Source: Cronobacter malonaticus LMG 23826
GTDB taxonomy: Bacteria > Pseudomonadota > Gammaproteobacteria > Enterobacterales > Enterobacteriaceae
NCBI RefSeq assembly: GCF_001277215.2
Contig: NZ_CP013940.1
Location: 682,001-746,000 of the forward strand
Length of the DNA: 64,000 nt
Direction of reading: 5' to 3'
Of the stretch, positions 20,377 through 30,534 are shown in pieces. Position numbers and translations under genes: made by a program. Positions within the stretch are counted from its first letter, which is position 1, and every line of letters starts with the position of its first letter. The notes beneath the pieces were generated by a model. It was not told the origin of the DNA and made no database searches. It worked only from the letters and a program-made list of their open reading frames with translations.

Positions 20377-21582
20377 TTAATCCACCAGTATGTCCAGCGC
20401 GCGGTCGATGGCGGCGATCAACGCCTCGACGTCGCCTTGCGTGTTATAGGGCGCGAAAGAGGCGCGCAGCGTGCCGCTGACGCCAAGCGCCGCCAGTAGC
20501 GGCTGGGCGCAGTGCTGGCCGGCGCGCAGCGCGATGCCGGACTCCGCAAGCAGCGTCACCAGATCGCTGTGGTGTACGCCTGCGAAATCAAACGCCAACA
20601 GGCTGGAATCCTGACAGCGAAAAGAGCGAAAGCCAGGGCGTTTCGCGAGTTCCGCCTCGGCAAGCGTCGCCAGCCCCCGGCTATAGCTTTCAGCTTTCGC
20701 CAGATCGATATCCTCAAGCCAGGCAAGCGCGGCGCTAAGGCCGATAACGCCCGCGACATTGGGCGTGCCTGCCTCAAAGCGGTACGGCACCGGCTGGGTT
20801 TTAAAACTGTCAAAGGAGACCTCAGTGACCATTTTTCCGCCGCCGAGCCACGGCGACATCTGCGCCAGCAGATCGGTTTTGCCATACAGCACGCCAATGC
20901 CGGTCGGCCCATAGAGCTTGTGGCCGGAGAAGGCGTAAAAATCGATGTCCAGTTGCTGGACGTCAGGCGGGCAGTGAACCACGCCCTGCGCGCCATCCAC
21001 CACCACCACTGCGCCTGCGGCGTGCGCGGTGCCAATCGCCCGCGCGAGATCCGGGCAGCCACCGGTGACGTTGGACATCTGGCCGAGCGCCAGCAGGAAT
21101 GTGCGTTCATTGATAAGCGCAGGGAGTGCCGCGAGATCCGGCAGAAGATCGGTGCCCAGCGGCAGTTTCACAACCTTCGCGCCGGTCTGCTCCGCCACCA
21201 TCAGCCACGGCACCAGGTTGGCGTGATGCTCTGCTTCACTGACGATAATCTCATCGCCCGGCTTCAGGCGCGGACGTGCGTAGCACTGAGCGATGAGATT
21301 GATGGATTCGGTGGTGCCGCGCGTCCAGACGATATCGCGGCTGTCGGGCGCATTGATTAATCGTGCCACGCAATCACGCGCGGCTTCATAGCGCTCGGTA
21401 AGGCGCTGCGCCTCAGCAAACTGGCTGCGATGCACATTTCCTGCGCTTAATGAATAGAACTGCTGGCTGGCGTCAATAACCGGCTGCGGTTTTAGCGCCG
21501 TAGCGGCGCTGTCGAGATAGACGCCTGCGTCACGAAGCGAGGGAAACTGCGCGCGAAATTGGGCGGGACTGAATGCTTTCAT
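20377..21582 (-). CDS. csdA: Cysteine desulfurase CsdA
   Basis: CsdA is a PLP-dependent enzyme that takes sulfur from cysteine as a protein persulfide and hands it to CsdE. The product is 401 residues from the ATG at 21582, preceded by GAGGAG; the frame is open 12 codons further but without support. The PLP lysine is in FSGHKLYGPTGIGVLYG, and the persulfide cysteine is in ALRAGQHCAQPLLAALG near residue 358. Fold and length fit the group II (SufS-like) desulfurases. It forms an operon with csdE, and tcdA faces it. Confidence 0.96.
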   Translation of the reverse strand: MKAFSPAQFRAQFPSLRDAGVYLDSAATALKPQPVIDASQQFYSLSAGNVHRSQFAEAQRLTERYEAARDCVARLINAPDSRDIVWTRGTTESINLIAQCYARPRLKPGDEIIVSEAEHHANLVPWLMVAEQTGAKVVKLPLGTDLLPDLAALPALINERTFLLALGQMSNVTGGCPDLARAIGTAHAAGAVVVVDGAQGVVHCPPDVQQLDIDFYAFSGHKLYGPTGIGVLYGKTDLLAQMSPWLGGGKMVTEVSFDSFKTQPVPYRFEAGTPNVAGVIGLSAALAWLEDIDLAKAESYSRGLATLAEAELAKRPGFRSFRCQDSSLLAFDFAGVHHSDLVTLLAESGIALRAGQHCAQPLLAALGVSGTLRASFAPYNTQGDVEALIAAIDRALDILVD

Positions 21583-21774
21583 GATACTCCTCTTTCCAGT
21601 CCTTCGATCGTGGCCCATTTGACGTCGTTAAACAAGGTCATTGATAACCATCGGATAAGTCTGTTTATTCTGGCAAACGGCAGAAAGCAGGTTATGCTGA
21701 ATAGTGTTAGGTGAATATTTCAGCCTGTTAGCAGACGAAGTTTACATAGCATTAAACTCTAAAGGAGAAGAACC

Positions 21775-22002
21775 ATGAATAAACTTGCCGCTGTAGTATC
21801 AGCATGCATGATGACTTTTGCTCTGAGCGCTTGTTCCGGTCCTAACTACGTAATGCATACCAATGACGGCCGTTCTATCGTGACCGACGGGAAACCGAAA
21901 ACCGATGACGATACCGGTATGATTAAATATAAAGACGCCAACGGTAATCAGCAGCAGATCAACCGTACTGACGTGAAAGAGATGGTTGCGCTGGAGAAAT
22001 AA
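21775..22002 (+). CDS. ygdI: YgdI/YgdR-family lipoprotein
   Basis: This 75-residue protein has a lipoprotein signal peptide with lipobox LSAC (Cys20) followed by SGPNYVMHTNDGRSIVTDGKP, the DUF903 domain, an SH3-like beta fold. A Ser at +2 after the lipidated Cys suggests outer-membrane sorting. It stands alone; a clear AAAGGAGAAG Shine-Dalgarno precedes the ATG. E. coli has the paralogues YgdI and YgdR; the position next to gcvB and gcvA identifies this as ygdI. The family's function is not known. Confidence 0.93.
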   Translation: MNKLAAVVSACMMTFALSACSGPNYVMHTNDGRSIVTDGKPKTDDDTGMIKYKDANGNQQQINRTDVKEMVALEK

Positions 22003-22017
22003 TCGACTCGCGCAGGC

Positions 22018-22219
22018 AAAAAAAAGCACCGCAAAGTGCGGTGCTACATTAATCACTATGGACAGACAGGGTAAATGTACAGGAAGTGAAAGAGTAGCTT
22101 AGCTACGATGGTCTGAATCGCAGACCAAATGCAAACACAACAACACAACATCACAACCGTAAGCCAAAAGCCCTCCAGAACTCTCATTCCTAAAGACTTT
22201 TCGTTCCGGCTCAGGAAGT
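22018..22219 (-). ncRNA. gcvB: GcvB small regulatory RNA
   Basis: On the minus strand this stretch starts ACTTCCTGAGCCGGAACG and matches the known GcvB layout throughout. The GU-rich seed region R1 (TGTGATGTTGTGTTG) is near 22130-22160. The hairpin GGTCTGCGATTCAGACC follows, then TTTCACTTCCTGTACATTTA and the terminal hairpin AGCACCGCACTTTGCGGTGC with eight T. GcvB is an Hfq-dependent RNA that represses many amino-acid and peptide transporter mRNAs in rich medium. It is divergent from gcvA, whose product activates it in E. coli. The R1 segment looks unchanged, while the region between the first stem and R1 differs from E. coli. Confidence 0.97.
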
Positions 22220-22225
22220 GCCGCC

Positions 22226-22254
22226 ACTATAGGTATTTGCTGGTGTAACCTCAA
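22226..22254 (-). promoter_or_regulatory. Promoter of gcvB
   Basis: On the minus strand, TTGAGG (22249-22254) and TATAGT (22226-22231) are 17 bases apart, and the -10 box ends 6 bases before the predicted +1 at 22219. GcvA sites would be expected just upstream, toward gcvA. Confidence 0.8.
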
Positions 22255-22347
22255 CGGACAAATTATAATGGCTCAGATAAAAAAAACTAATGGGTTACGA
22301 CTTGTTTCTCGTTTGTTAATACGCATTTACACATAAGCCAAATCATC

Positions 22348-23265
22348 ATGTCCAAGCGATTACCGCCGTTAAACGCATTACGTGTTTTTGATGCCGCCGC
22401 ACGCCATTTGAGCTTCACAAAAGCCGCCGAAGAGCTCTTTGTCACCCAGGCTGCCGTCAGCCATCAGATAAAATCATTAGAAGATTTTCTCGGGCTGAAG
22501 TTATTCCGCCGACGCAACCGTTCTCTTCTTTTAACGGAAGAGGGGCAGAGCTATTTCCAGGACATTAAAGAGATTTTTTCACAGCTGACGGAGGCGACGC
22601 GCAAACTTCAGGCGCGCAGCGCGAAAGGCGCGTTGACGGTAAGCCTGCTGCCGAGTTTCGCTATTCACTGGCTGGTGCCGCGGCTCTCCAGTTTTAACAG
22701 CAGCTGGCCTGGGATCGACGTGCGTATTCAGGCGGTGGACCGGCAGGAAGATAAGCTTGCTGATGACGTGGACGTGGCGATTTTTTATGGACGAGGCAAC
22801 TGGCCGGGGCTGCGGGTGGAAAAGCTTTATGCGGAGTATCTGCTGCCGGTCTGTTCACCGCTGTTGCTCACGGGTGACAAGCCGTTAAAAGCGCCCGAGG
22901 ATTTAGCCCGCCACACGCTTCTGCATGACGCCTCGCGCCGCGACTGGCAAACTTATACGCGCCAGCTTGGTCTTAATCATATTAATGTCCAGCAGGGGCC
23001 GATTTTCAGCCACAGCGCGATGGTACTGCAGGCGGCCATTCACGGCCAGGGCGTGGCGCTCGCCAACAATGTGATGGCGCAGTCGGAGATCGAAGCGGGT
23101 CGGCTGGTCTGCCCGTTCAACGACGTCCTGGTCAGTAAAAACGCTTTTTACCTCGTTTGTCATGACAGCCAGGCAGAACTGGGTAAAATAGCGGCCTTTC
23201 GACAGTGGATACTGGCGAAGGCGGCGAGTGAACAAGAAAAATTCCGTTTTCGCTATGAACAATAA
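22348..23265 (+). CDS. gcvA: LysR-type regulator of glycine cleavage, GcvA
   Basis: GcvA activates the gcvTHP glycine-cleavage operon and the sRNA gene gcvB when glycine is present, and represses in its absence together with GcvR. The 305-residue product has the E. coli length. The N-terminal winged helix-turn-helix is in LNALRVFDAAARHLSFTKAAEELFVTQAAVSHQIKSLEDFLG without gaps (quoted only as landmarks at residues 7-49), and the LysR effector domain fills residues 90-300. It is transcribed divergently from gcvB. Confidence 0.97.
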   Translation: MSKRLPPLNALRVFDAAARHLSFTKAAEELFVTQAAVSHQIKSLEDFLGLKLFRRRNRSLLLTEEGQSYFQDIKEIFSQLTEATRKLQARSAKGALTVSLLPSFAIHWLVPRLSSFNSSWPGIDVRIQAVDRQEDKLADDVDVAIFYGRGNWPGLRVEKLYAEYLLPVCSPLLLTGDKPLKAPEDLARHTLLHDASRRDWQTYTRQLGLNHINVQQGPIFSHSAMVLQAAIHGQGVALANNVMAQSEIEAGRLVCPFNDVLVSKNAFYLVCHDSQAELGKIAAFRQWILAKAASEQEKFRFRYEQ

Positions 23266-23310
23266 CGATGATTCGCGCGACGTAATCGCGCCTTACTGTA
23301 GGGTTACATC

Positions 23311-23706
23311 ATGACCAGCCGATTTATGCTGATTTTCGCCTCAATCAGTGGCTTTGTTTTTGTGGCGCTGGGTGCCTTCGGCGCACACGTCTTACGTAAA
23401 ACGCTCGGCGTTGCGGAGATGGGCTGGATCCAGACCGGCCTTGAATATCAGGCGTTTCATACGCTCGCGATTTTAGGGCTGGCGGTGGCGATGCAGCGCC
23501 GCATCAGCATCTGGTTTTACTGGAGCAGCGTTTTTCTGGCGCTTGGCACGGTGCTTTTTAGCGGCAGCTTATATTGTCTGGCGCTCTCTCATCTGCACTT
23601 ATGGGCCTTCGTTACGCCGGTCGGCGGCGTAAGTTTTCTGGCCGGTTGGATATTAATGTTAATTGGCGCGGTGCGTCTGAAGCGTAAAGGTTCGGTTCAT
23701 GAATAA
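23311..23706 (+). CDS. ygdD: DUF423 inner-membrane protein YgdD
   Basis: This 131-residue protein has four predicted membrane helices (about residues 6-24, 46-60, 67-88, 95-120) and the family signature [12 protein letters not shown] near the N-terminus. It belongs to DUF423, found widely in bacteria; no biochemical role is established. It starts 45 bases after gcvA and overlaps rlmM by 8 bases, so it is probably co-transcribed with both, as in E. coli. Confidence 0.95.
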   Translation: MTSRFMLIFASISGFVFVALGAFGAHVLRKTLGVAEMGWIQTGLEYQAFHTLAILGLAVAMQRRISIWFYWSSVFLALGTVLFSGSLYCLALSHLHLWAFVTPVGGVSFLAGWILMLIGAVRLKRKGSVHE

Positions 23707-24799
23707 GGTCATTTTGTACTGCCGTCAGGGTTTTGAGAAAGAGTGCGCGGCAGAAATAACCGACAAAGCCGCGCAGCAGGGCGTGTTTGGTTTCGCCCGC
23801 GTCAAAGAAAACAGCGCCTATGTGATTTTCGAATGTTATCAGCCGGAAGAGGCCGATAAGCTCGCCCGTGAGCTGCCGTTCAGCTCGCTAATTTTTGCCC
23901 GCCAGATGTTTGTGGCAGGCGATCTGTTGCAGGATCTGCCGCCGGAAGATCGCGTGACGCCGGTCGTTGGTATGTTACAGGGCGTGGTGGAGAAGGGCGG
24001 CGAGCTGCGCGTTGAAGTGGCGGACACCAACGAAAGCAAAGAGCTGATGAAGTTCTGCCGCAAATTCACCGTGCCGCTGCGCGCCGCGCTTCGCGACGCA
24101 AAGATCCTGGCGAATTTCGAAACGCCGAAGCGTCCGGTGGTGCATGTCTTTTTCATCGCGCCGGGCTGCTGCTACACCGGGTATTCCTATACCAATAACA
24201 ATTCGCCGTTTTATATGGGCATTCCGCGCCTCAAGTTCCCGGCGGACGCGCCAAGCCGTTCGACGCTGAAGCTGGAAGAGGCGTTTCATGTGTTTATCCC
24301 GGCGGATGAGTGGGATGAGCGTCTGGCAAACGGCATGTACGCGGTAGATCTGGGTGCTTGCCCTGGCGGCTGGACGTATCAGCTGGTGAAACGCAACATG
24401 TGGGTCGCGTCCGTGGATAACGGCCCGATGGCGCAGAGCCTGATGGATACCGGGCAGGTGACGTGGCTGCGTGAGGACGGCTTTAAATATCGCCCGACCC
24501 GCACCAATATCACCTGGATGGTGTGCGACATGGTGGAGAAACCGGCCAAGGTTGCAGCGCTGATGGCGCAGTGGCTGGTGAACGGCTGGTGTCGCGAAAC
24601 CATTTTCAACCTCAAGCTGCCGATGAAAAAGCGCTATGAAGAGGTGTCGCAGAATATCGCCTCGATTCAGGCGCAGCTGGATGAGCACGGTATTAACGCG
24701 CAGATCCAGGCGCGTCAGCTTTATCATGACCGTGAAGAAGTGACCGTTCACGTGCGCCGCTGGTGGGCCGCCGTCGGCGGGCGTCGCGACGAGCGATAA
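23699..24799 (+). CDS. rlmM: 23S rRNA 2'-O-ribose methyltransferase RlmM
   Basis: RlmM (YgdE) methylates the 2'-O of C2498 in 23S rRNA using S-adenosylmethionine. The 366-residue product has the E. coli length. The N-terminal THUMP-like region is followed by a Rossmann methyltransferase domain with the SAM loop [18 protein letters not shown] near residues 217-234 and catalytic-type Lys and Asp residues. It overlaps ygdD by 8 bases. A palindromic repeat with a T run downstream can serve as its terminator. Confidence 0.96.
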   Translation: MNKVILYCRQGFEKECAAEITDKAAQQGVFGFARVKENSAYVIFECYQPEEADKLARELPFSSLIFARQMFVAGDLLQDLPPEDRVTPVVGMLQGVVEKGGELRVEVADTNESKELMKFCRKFTVPLRAALRDAKILANFETPKRPVVHVFFIAPGCCYTGYSYTNNNSPFYMGIPRLKFPADAPSRSTLKLEEAFHVFIPADEWDERLANGMYAVDLGACPGGWTYQLVKRNMWVASVDNGPMAQSLMDTGQVTWLREDGFKYRPTRTNITWMVCDMVEKPAKVAALMAQWLVNGWCRETIFNLKLPMKKRYEEVSQNIASIQAQLDEHGINAQIQARQLYHDREEVTVHVRRWWAAVGGRRDER

Positions 24800-24825
24800 G
24801 CGCGTTGAATGGCGCATAAGGAAAC

Positions 24826-24965
24826 GGCGGGTGCGCTGCGCTTACCCGCCCTGGGGAATATACGGTTAAATAATTATGGTATGGCGGGTGCGCTGCGCTT
24901 ACCCGCCCTACGGGATATGCGGTTAAATAATTAATGTAGGGCGGGTAAGCGTGAGCGCACCCGCC
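24826..24965. repeat. REP-like palindromic repeat cluster A (three units)
   Basis: Three copies of the GGCGGGTGCGCTGCGCTTACCCGCC unit stand at about 24826-24852, 24883-24911 and, in the opposite orientation, 24936-24965. The first two are separated by a related AT-rich spacer (TACGGTTAAATAATTA or similar) that recurs after the second, so the spacer is repeated too. Alternating orientation and intergenic position are typical of REP/BIME elements. Confidence 0.85.
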
Positions 24966-24972
24966 TTTTTTA
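24937..24972 (+). terminator. Probable terminator formed by a REP unit after rlmM
   Basis: The third repeat unit reads GGCGGGT, a GC-rich loop, ACCCGCC and then seven T, so it can fold as an intrinsic terminator for the gcvA-ygdD-rlmM transcripts. Confidence 0.65.
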
Positions 24973-24994
24973 TGGGACGCATAGCGCCCTGAAA

Positions 24995-25750
24995 TCATCC
25001 ATGCAACCGCAGCTGCTGCAAATTCCCGTCGAGCTGTAAATCGGTTTTCAGCGTCGCCACCGCGCGGCAAACAAAGGCGCTCTCACGGTGCGCTTCGAGC
25101 TTTTTACGCCACTTCTCCGGCACCTCATCAAGCCGCTCGTAGAGCGCCTCCAGCGTGCCGAAATCGTTAATCAACTGCGTGGCGCTTTTCGGGCCAATAC
25201 CCGCAACGCCCGGTATCTTCGAACTGCTAATGCCTGCAAGCCCCCAGAAATCCGCCAGCTGGCCTGGCGACACGCCAAATTCACTCTCGATAAACGGCGC
25301 GTCCAGCCAGCGTTTCTGGAAATAGTCGCGGATGCGGATTTCCGGACGTAAGAGCTGACAATAACCTTTATCGGTCGACACGATAGTCGCCTCATGGCCT
25401 GCGGCCGCGACTTTCACCGCGAGCGTCGCGGCGAGATCGTCAGCTTCGTTCCCTTCCACATGCCAGCAGGGCACACCGCGGCGGGTAAACGCTTCGCGAA
25501 GCGCGGGCATCTCATGATGCAAATCGTCCGGCATTGGCGGACGTCCGGCTTTGTAATCAGGCAGAAGCTGGTGACGCCAGCCCTGCGCGCGGGCTTCATC
25601 GTCAAACACCGCGACGGCGTGCGTCGGCTGACTGTTGCCAATCAGTTGCTCCAGTGCGTGCAGACAGGTATCCACGCACGGCGTGCCCTGCACCGCATGG
25701 ATCCGGCGGATCAGGTTTAGCGCATCGACAATCAGCAAATGAACGGGCAT
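24995..25750 (-). CDS. xni: Flap endonuclease Xni (exonuclease IX)
   Basis: Xni is a paralogue of the 5' nuclease domain of DNA polymerase I. The 251-residue product has the E. coli length. Visible family features are [16 protein letters not shown] at the N-terminus, [37 protein letters not shown] and the helix-hairpin-helix region [18 protein letters not shown] near residues 182-200, which binds a potassium ion and DNA. Known ExoIX proteins lack some metal-binding carboxylates of Pol I and are structure-specific flap endonucleases. It is transcribed alone on the minus strand. Confidence 0.95.
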   Translation of the reverse strand: MPVHLLIVDALNLIRRIHAVQGTPCVDTCLHALEQLIGNSQPTHAVAVFDDEARAQGWRHQLLPDYKAGRPPMPDDLHHEMPALREAFTRRGVPCWHVEGNEADDLAATLAVKVAAAGHEATIVSTDKGYCQLLRPEIRIRDYFQKRWLDAPFIESEFGVSPGQLADFWGLAGISSSKIPGVAGIGPKSATQLINDFGTLEALYERLDEVPEKWRKKLEAHRESAFVCRAVATLKTDLQLDGNLQQLRLHG

Positions 25751-25843
25751 GGCGGCATCCCTTGCGAAAATAACAGGCCGTTACCGTAACATTTTCGCCG
25801 GACGCTCACCATAAAGCGGTACAGATTCAGGAAGATAACGCGC

Positions 25844-25870
25844 AAAAAACCGCCCTGCGAACAGGGCGGT
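25844..25870 (-). terminator. Terminator after sdaB
   Basis: On the minus strand, CCGCCCTG, a TTCG tetraloop and CAGGGCGG are followed by six T: a strong intrinsic terminator ending the sdaC-sdaB operon. Confidence 0.92.
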
Positions 25871-25881
25871 GGAGGAGGGGA

Positions 25882-27249
25882 TTAATCGCAGGCGACCACT
25901 TTAACCGCCAGCCCGCCGCGAGAGGTTTCACGGTAGCGGGCGTTCATGTCTTTGCCGGTTTCAAACATGGTTTCGATGACTTTATCAAGGCAGACGCGCG
26001 GCTCGCTGGTGCGGCGCAGCGCCATGCGCGCGGCATTGACGGCCTTCACCGAGGCGATGGCGTTACGCTCGATGCACGGCACCTGTACCTGACCTGCGAC
26101 CGGGTCGCAGGTCAGCCCCAGGTTGTGCTCCATCGCGATTTCCGCCGCGATGCAGACCTGCGCCGGGCTGCCGCCGAGCAGTTCCGCGAGACCCGCCGCC
26201 GCCATTGAGCAGGCGACGCCCACTTCGCCCTGACAGCCGACTTCAGCGCCCGAGATAGACGCATTCATCTTATAGAGTGAGCCAATCGCGCTTGCCACCA
26301 GCAGGTAGCGCGCCAGCGAGTTAGCATTTACTTCACGAATGAATTTGTCGTAGTACGCCAGTACCGCCGGCACGATACCGCACGCGCCGTTGGTCGGGGC
26401 GGTGACCACGCGACCGCCTGCGGCATTTTCTTCATTGACCGCCAGCGCGAACATGTTGATCCAGTCCACGACGTTCATCGGATCGGCGTCGTTCTTGTCG
26501 TGGCTGACAAGCATACGACGCAGCGCGGCAGCACGACGCGGTACGCGCAGCTTGCCGGGCAAAACGCCTTCGGTGGTGGTGCCGCGCTCAATCCCTGCGC
26601 GCATGACGTCCCACACCTGGGAGAAGTGCGCTTCGAGTTCTTCTTTACTGTGCAGCGCCAGCTCGTTTTTCATCATCAGGCCGGAGAGCGACAGGCCGGT
26701 TTCACGGCAGTGGCGCTGAAGATCCGCGGCAGTGTTATAAGGGTACGGCACGTTGATTGCGGACGTTTGCGTCTGGCCGAAGTGGGCTTCGTCGACAATA
26801 AAACCGCCACCAATCGAGTAATACGTCTGGCTGTAGAGCACGTCGTCGCCCACAAGCGCGGTAATACGCATGCCGTTCTCGTGCAGCGCCAGGTTATCGG
26901 CATGAAAATTCATGCATTGATCCACCGGGAACGCCACTTCGTGCGCGCCGTTCGCCAGCATCAGACGGCTGTGGGTATTCACGTCCTGAATGAAGCCAGG
27001 AATGGCATCAATGTCTACGGTGTCCGGCAGGTTGCCCGCAAGACCCATAATAATGGCGATATCAGTATGGTGGCCTTTGCCGGTCAGCGACAGGGAGCCA
27101 TACACGTCCACCACGACTTTCGTCGTCTTATGCAGCAGGTTCTGCGCGATAAGGTCGTCGGTAAACTGTTTGCCCGCTTTCATCGGCCCTACGGTATGGG
27201 AACTGGATGGACCAATACCGATTTTGAAAATATCAAAAACGCTGATCAT
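25882..27249 (-). CDS. sdaB: L-serine dehydratase 2 (L-serine deaminase)
   Basis: SdaB deaminates serine to pyruvate with an oxygen-sensitive iron-sulfur cluster. The product is 455 residues from the ATG at 27249, as in E. coli; the frame extends four codons upstream to another ATG at 27261 and no strong Shine-Dalgarno separates the choices. Family landmarks are SVFDIFKIGIGPSSSHTVGPMKAG, APTNGACGIVPAVL and the cluster cysteines in GCQGEVGVACSM and CDPVAGQVQVPC. The serine transporter gene sdaC lies upstream on the same strand, so uptake and breakdown are coupled. Confidence 0.95.
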   Translation of the reverse strand: MISVFDIFKIGIGPSSSHTVGPMKAGKQFTDDLIAQNLLHKTTKVVVDVYGSLSLTGKGHHTDIAIIMGLAGNLPDTVDIDAIPGFIQDVNTHSRLMLANGAHEVAFPVDQCMNFHADNLALHENGMRITALVGDDVLYSQTYYSIGGGFIVDEAHFGQTQTSAINVPYPYNTAADLQRHCRETGLSLSGLMMKNELALHSKEELEAHFSQVWDVMRAGIERGTTTEGVLPGKLRVPRRAAALRRMLVSHDKNDADPMNVVDWINMFALAVNEENAAGGRVVTAPTNGACGIVPAVLAYYDKFIREVNANSLARYLLVASAIGSLYKMNASISGAEVGCQGEVGVACSMAAAGLAELLGGSPAQVCIAAEIAMEHNLGLTCDPVAGQVQVPCIERNAIASVKAVNAARMALRRTSEPRVCLDKVIETMFETGKDMNARYRETSRGGLAVKVVACD

Positions 27250-27315
27250 GATGTGTACCATCGAATAAATAACGGGGGAGGGCTCGCGCCGCCGGGCGGC
27301 GGCGCGGACAAAGCA

Positions 27316-28602
27316 TTAGCTGAAAAGTGAGTAGAAAATCGCGGAGATAGCGATAAGACCCATGATGGTCACAAACACGTTGCTGATGTGGCCACTGTAT
27401 TTGCGCATCGCCGGGACTCTTGCAATGGCGTACATCGGCATCAGGAACAGGATCATCGCGATAATCGGGCCGCCCAGCGTTTCGATCATGCCAAGGATGC
27501 TCGGGTTCAGGGTCGCTACGATCCAGGTGGTGATCAGCATGAACAGCGCGGTAATGCGGTTCAGTTTGCTCACTTCGATGGTTTTGCCACGGCTGCGCAG
27601 CGATTTAATCACCATGCCGTTGAAGCCTTCACGTGCGCCCAGGTAGTGGCCCAGGAACGATTTGGTGATGGCGATAATCGCGATAACCGGACCAACCCAG
27701 GCGATAACCGGCACGTTAAAGTGGTTAGCCAGGTAAGACAGGATGGTGATGTTCTGTGCTTTCGCTTCCGCCAGGTTTTCCGGGGAGAGGCTCAGTACGC
27801 AGCTGAATACGAAGAACATCACGGTAACGACCATCATGATGTGCGCGTACGCCAGAATGCGGGAGCATTTTTTCTCAGCTTCAGCGCCGTACTCTTCACG
27901 TTTCGCCACGGCGAAAGCGGAGATGATCGGCGAGTGGTTGAAGGAGAACACCATGACCGGGATAGCCAGCCACAAGGTCATCAGCAGGCCATTACCGGTA
28001 GACGCGTGGCTGAAAGACAGCGTTTCCAGCGCTGCACCACTCCAGTTCGGGATCAGGAAGCAGGCCATCAGCATCAGTACGGCAACGAACGGGAACACCA
28101 GGACGCTCATCGCTTTCACGATCATCTGCTCGCCGAAGCGTACGATAGTCATCATGCCGACAATCAGAATCAGAGAAAGGATCGCGCGCGGCGGAGATGC
28201 CAGCCCAAGCTGGTGCGTAATGAAGCTATCAACCGTGTTGGTGATCGCCACGCTGTACATCAGCAGGATGGGGTAAATCGCGAAGAAATAGAGCAGGGTG
28301 ATGACTTTACCTGCGCCAACGCCGAAATGTTCTTCAACGACTTCGGTAATGTCTTCACCCGGGTTTTTACCGGAAAGCACGAAGCGGGTCAGCGCGCGGT
28401 GCGCGAAGAAGGTCATCGGGAATGCAAGAATGGCCATGATAATCAGGGGAATCAGGCCGCCAACACCGGCGTTGATCGGCAGGAAAAGAACCCCTGCGCC
28501 AATCGCGGTGCCGTACAGGCCAAGCATCCACATGGTATCAGTTTTTCGCCACGCGCTGCTTTTGGCTGCTGTAGCAACATTGACGGTTTGAGTCGTTTCC
28601 AT
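27316..28602 (-). CDS. sdaC: Serine/proton symporter SdaC
   Basis: SdaC is an inner-membrane proton-coupled serine transporter of the amino acid/polyamine (HAAAP) family with about 11 membrane helices. The product is 428 residues from the ATG at 28602, which has CAGGAG before it; the frame is open 8 codons further without support. Landmarks are [21 protein letters not shown] near residues 25-45, [15 protein letters not shown] in the middle and [20 protein letters not shown]. It heads the sdaC-sdaB operon. Confidence 0.96.
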   Translation of the reverse strand: METTQTVNVATAAKSSAWRKTDTMWMLGLYGTAIGAGVLFLPINAGVGGLIPLIIMAILAFPMTFFAHRALTRFVLSGKNPGEDITEVVEEHFGVGAGKVITLLYFFAIYPILLMYSVAITNTVDSFITHQLGLASPPRAILSLILIVGMMTIVRFGEQMIVKAMSVLVFPFVAVLMLMACFLIPNWSGAALETLSFSHASTGNGLLMTLWLAIPVMVFSFNHSPIISAFAVAKREEYGAEAEKKCSRILAYAHIMMVVTVMFFVFSCVLSLSPENLAEAKAQNITILSYLANHFNVPVIAWVGPVIAIIAITKSFLGHYLGAREGFNGMVIKSLRSRGKTIEVSKLNRITALFMLITTWIVATLNPSILGMIETLGGPIIAMILFLMPMYAIARVPAMRKYSGHISNVFVTIMGLIAISAIFYSLFS

Positions 28603-29024
28603 CTGTGTATCTCCTGGAGGAAGCAAAAACGAACTTTAAAGTGACATTCAATAAATTTGCGACGAACGGTAAAACGAAATCCTGTAGAGCGGGATTTTTT
28701 TGTAATTTTTCCCCAAATCTCTGGCGGTGCGAAAGATACATTCACGCACTGAATCTATCAGTGATCCCGATCCCAATTGCAATAATCCACTTTTTTATTA
28801 CGCGTTTTTTAGATCATAACACTGGGTTTTGGCACCACGCCGTTATTAATGCGCGCAGAGCCTGACACTGACGGCAGATGAGGTAAATAGAGTGGGCTAA
28901 AATGATTATTCTTTTTCTGTAAAAACCTGCAAAAACAGCACGTCCGGATTCTTTCGCAGAAATTTCCGGGATTATGCGCGGTGTTTTTTAGAGCGCAAAC
29001 GTTTTGGTTAAGTCACAGATGATG
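28603..29024. other. Long intergenic region upstream of sdaC
   Basis: About 420 bases without a gene, AT-rich compared with the flanks. It must hold the sdaC promoter. A TTTTTTAGATCATAACA segment near 28804-28821 resembles a CRP or FNR half-site, and AGTCACAGATGA near 29011-29022 resembles another, but neither forms a convincing full palindrome. I do not assign boxes. Confidence 0.5.
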
Positions 29025-29049
29025 AAAAAGGCGGCCTGATGGCCGCCTG
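29025..29049 (-). terminator. Terminator after ppnN
   Basis: On the minus strand, AGGCGGCC, ATCA loop, GGCCGCCT and TTTTT. It starts within a few bases of the ppnN stop codon. Confidence 0.9.
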
Positions 29050-29052
29050 ATT

Positions 29053-30417
29053 TCAGGTGCAGATTTCGTAGCAGGGGATGTAGGCGGAGCCAGGAAGTTT
29101 CATGCGGTGCTGGGCAACGAACCCTTGCAGGAGATCGTCCATGCGCTTCATCATCTGCGCATCCCCATGAATTTTATAGCGTCCATATTTTTCGATGGCG
29201 CGGATGCCCACCTCTTTCACGTTACCCGCGACGATGCCGGAGAAGGCACGGCGCAGGTCGGCCGCCAGAATTTCCGTCGGCTGATCGGGGTAGAGCTTCA
29301 GATTAGCCATGTTTTCGTGGGTCGGTTCGAACGGCACCTGGAGATCCGGCGAAATGCGAATCGCCCAGTTAAAGCTATACGCATCGCCCGTTTCACGGCG
29401 GCACTCTTTCACCAGCGGCATCGCTTTTTTCATTTCACGCGCCACTTCCGCCGGGTCGTCGATGATGACGCGATAGTGGCGGCGGGCCTTCTCGCCGAGC
29501 GTGTTGACGATAAAGTCATCCAGCACGCGGAAGTAATCGGCGCTCTCTTTCGGGCCGGTCAGGATCAATGGCAGCACCTGATCCGCGTTGTGCGGGTTCA
29601 TCAGAATGCCGAGCAGATAAAGCAGCTCTTCCGCCGTACCGACGCCGCCCGGGAAGATAATGATCCCGTGGGCGATACGCACAAACGCTTCAAGGCGTTT
29701 TTCGATATCCGGCATGATGATGAGTTCGTTCACCAGCGGGTTAGGCGGCTCGGCGGCAATGATGGACGGCTCGGTCATGCCGATAAAACGCCCTTCTTTA
29801 TAGCGCTGCTGTGCATGTCCGACCGCAGCGCCTTTCATCGGCGCTTCCATCGCGCCCGGCCCGCAACCGGTGCAGATATTTAACTCGCGCAGCCCCAGCT
29901 GATTGCCGACGCGTCGGGCGTAGAGATATTCAGTTTCGTTAATGGAGTGGCCGCCCCAGCAGACCACCATATTCGGCGCCTCGCCCACGTGCAGCGCTTT
30001 CGCGTTACGCAGGATAGAAAACACCAGGTTAGTGATATGGATGGAGTCGGTCAGATTCAGATGCTGAAAGCGCCCGGCGTTATGGATTTGCCCGTTGACG
30101 AACAGAATGTCGCGCAGCACCGCGAAGAGGTTGGCCTGCAACGAACGAATAATCTGCCCGTCGACGAACGCCTCTTCCGGCGGGTTAATCAGCTCAAGCT
30201 TTACGCCGCGCTCGCGGCGCAGCACGTTGATATCGAAATTTTCAAAGCGCGACAGCAGCGCTTTGCTGTTATCGGTCTGGCTACCGGAATTGAGAACCGC
30301 GAGCGAACAGTTGCGAAACAGTTGATACAGGTCGCTGCTGGCGGTGCGCTTAAGCATGTCCACTTCCAGCTGCGACAGCAGATCCATCGAGCCCAGCGGG
30401 CTAATATGTGTAATCAA
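29053..30417 (-). CDS. ppnN: Nucleotide 5'-monophosphate nucleosidase PpnN
   Basis: PpnN (YgdH) splits purine and pyrimidine nucleoside monophosphates into base and ribose 5-phosphate; in E. coli it is stimulated by (p)ppGpp. The 454-residue product has the E. coli length. The LOG-type nucleotide-binding core includes [29 protein letters not shown] and the catalytic [15 protein letters not shown] motif near residues 340-355, flanked by N- and C-terminal regions found only in the long PpnN group. relA, whose product makes the effector, is about 8 kb away in this window. Confidence 0.95.
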   Translation of the reverse strand: MITHISPLGSMDLLSQLEVDMLKRTASSDLYQLFRNCSLAVLNSGSQTDNSKALLSRFENFDINVLRRERGVKLELINPPEEAFVDGQIIRSLQANLFAVLRDILFVNGQIHNAGRFQHLNLTDSIHITNLVFSILRNAKALHVGEAPNMVVCWGGHSINETEYLYARRVGNQLGLRELNICTGCGPGAMEAPMKGAAVGHAQQRYKEGRFIGMTEPSIIAAEPPNPLVNELIIMPDIEKRLEAFVRIAHGIIIFPGGVGTAEELLYLLGILMNPHNADQVLPLILTGPKESADYFRVLDDFIVNTLGEKARRHYRVIIDDPAEVAREMKKAMPLVKECRRETGDAYSFNWAIRISPDLQVPFEPTHENMANLKLYPDQPTEILAADLRRAFSGIVAGNVKEVGIRAIEKYGRYKIHGDAQMMKRMDDLLQGFVAQHRMKLPGSAYIPCYEICT

Positions 30418-30534
30418 GTAAGCTCCTTACGGGGCGATAAACGCCGCTCCCTCTGATTACAATAGCCCCGCCATGTGACATTTAACAACCCACCCCGCAC
30501 CGCCTTCATGACGGATTTGCGGGATGTTTAGCAA

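Noticed and set aside
24826..24965. Possible CRISPR-like array from repeated GC-rich units
   Set aside because: Only three units, in mixed orientation, with irregular spacing and similar spacers; they are self-complementary REP-type units found at two more sites.
27388..28644. A 418-codon open frame on the plus strand opposite sdaC
   Set aside because: It is antisense to the clear transporter gene; its Gln/His/Arg-rich composition is that of a shadow frame, and it lacks a start signal.
28800..28825. CRP site in front of sdaC
   Set aside because: Only a half-site-like TAGATCATAACA is visible; the second half does not match well enough to annotate.
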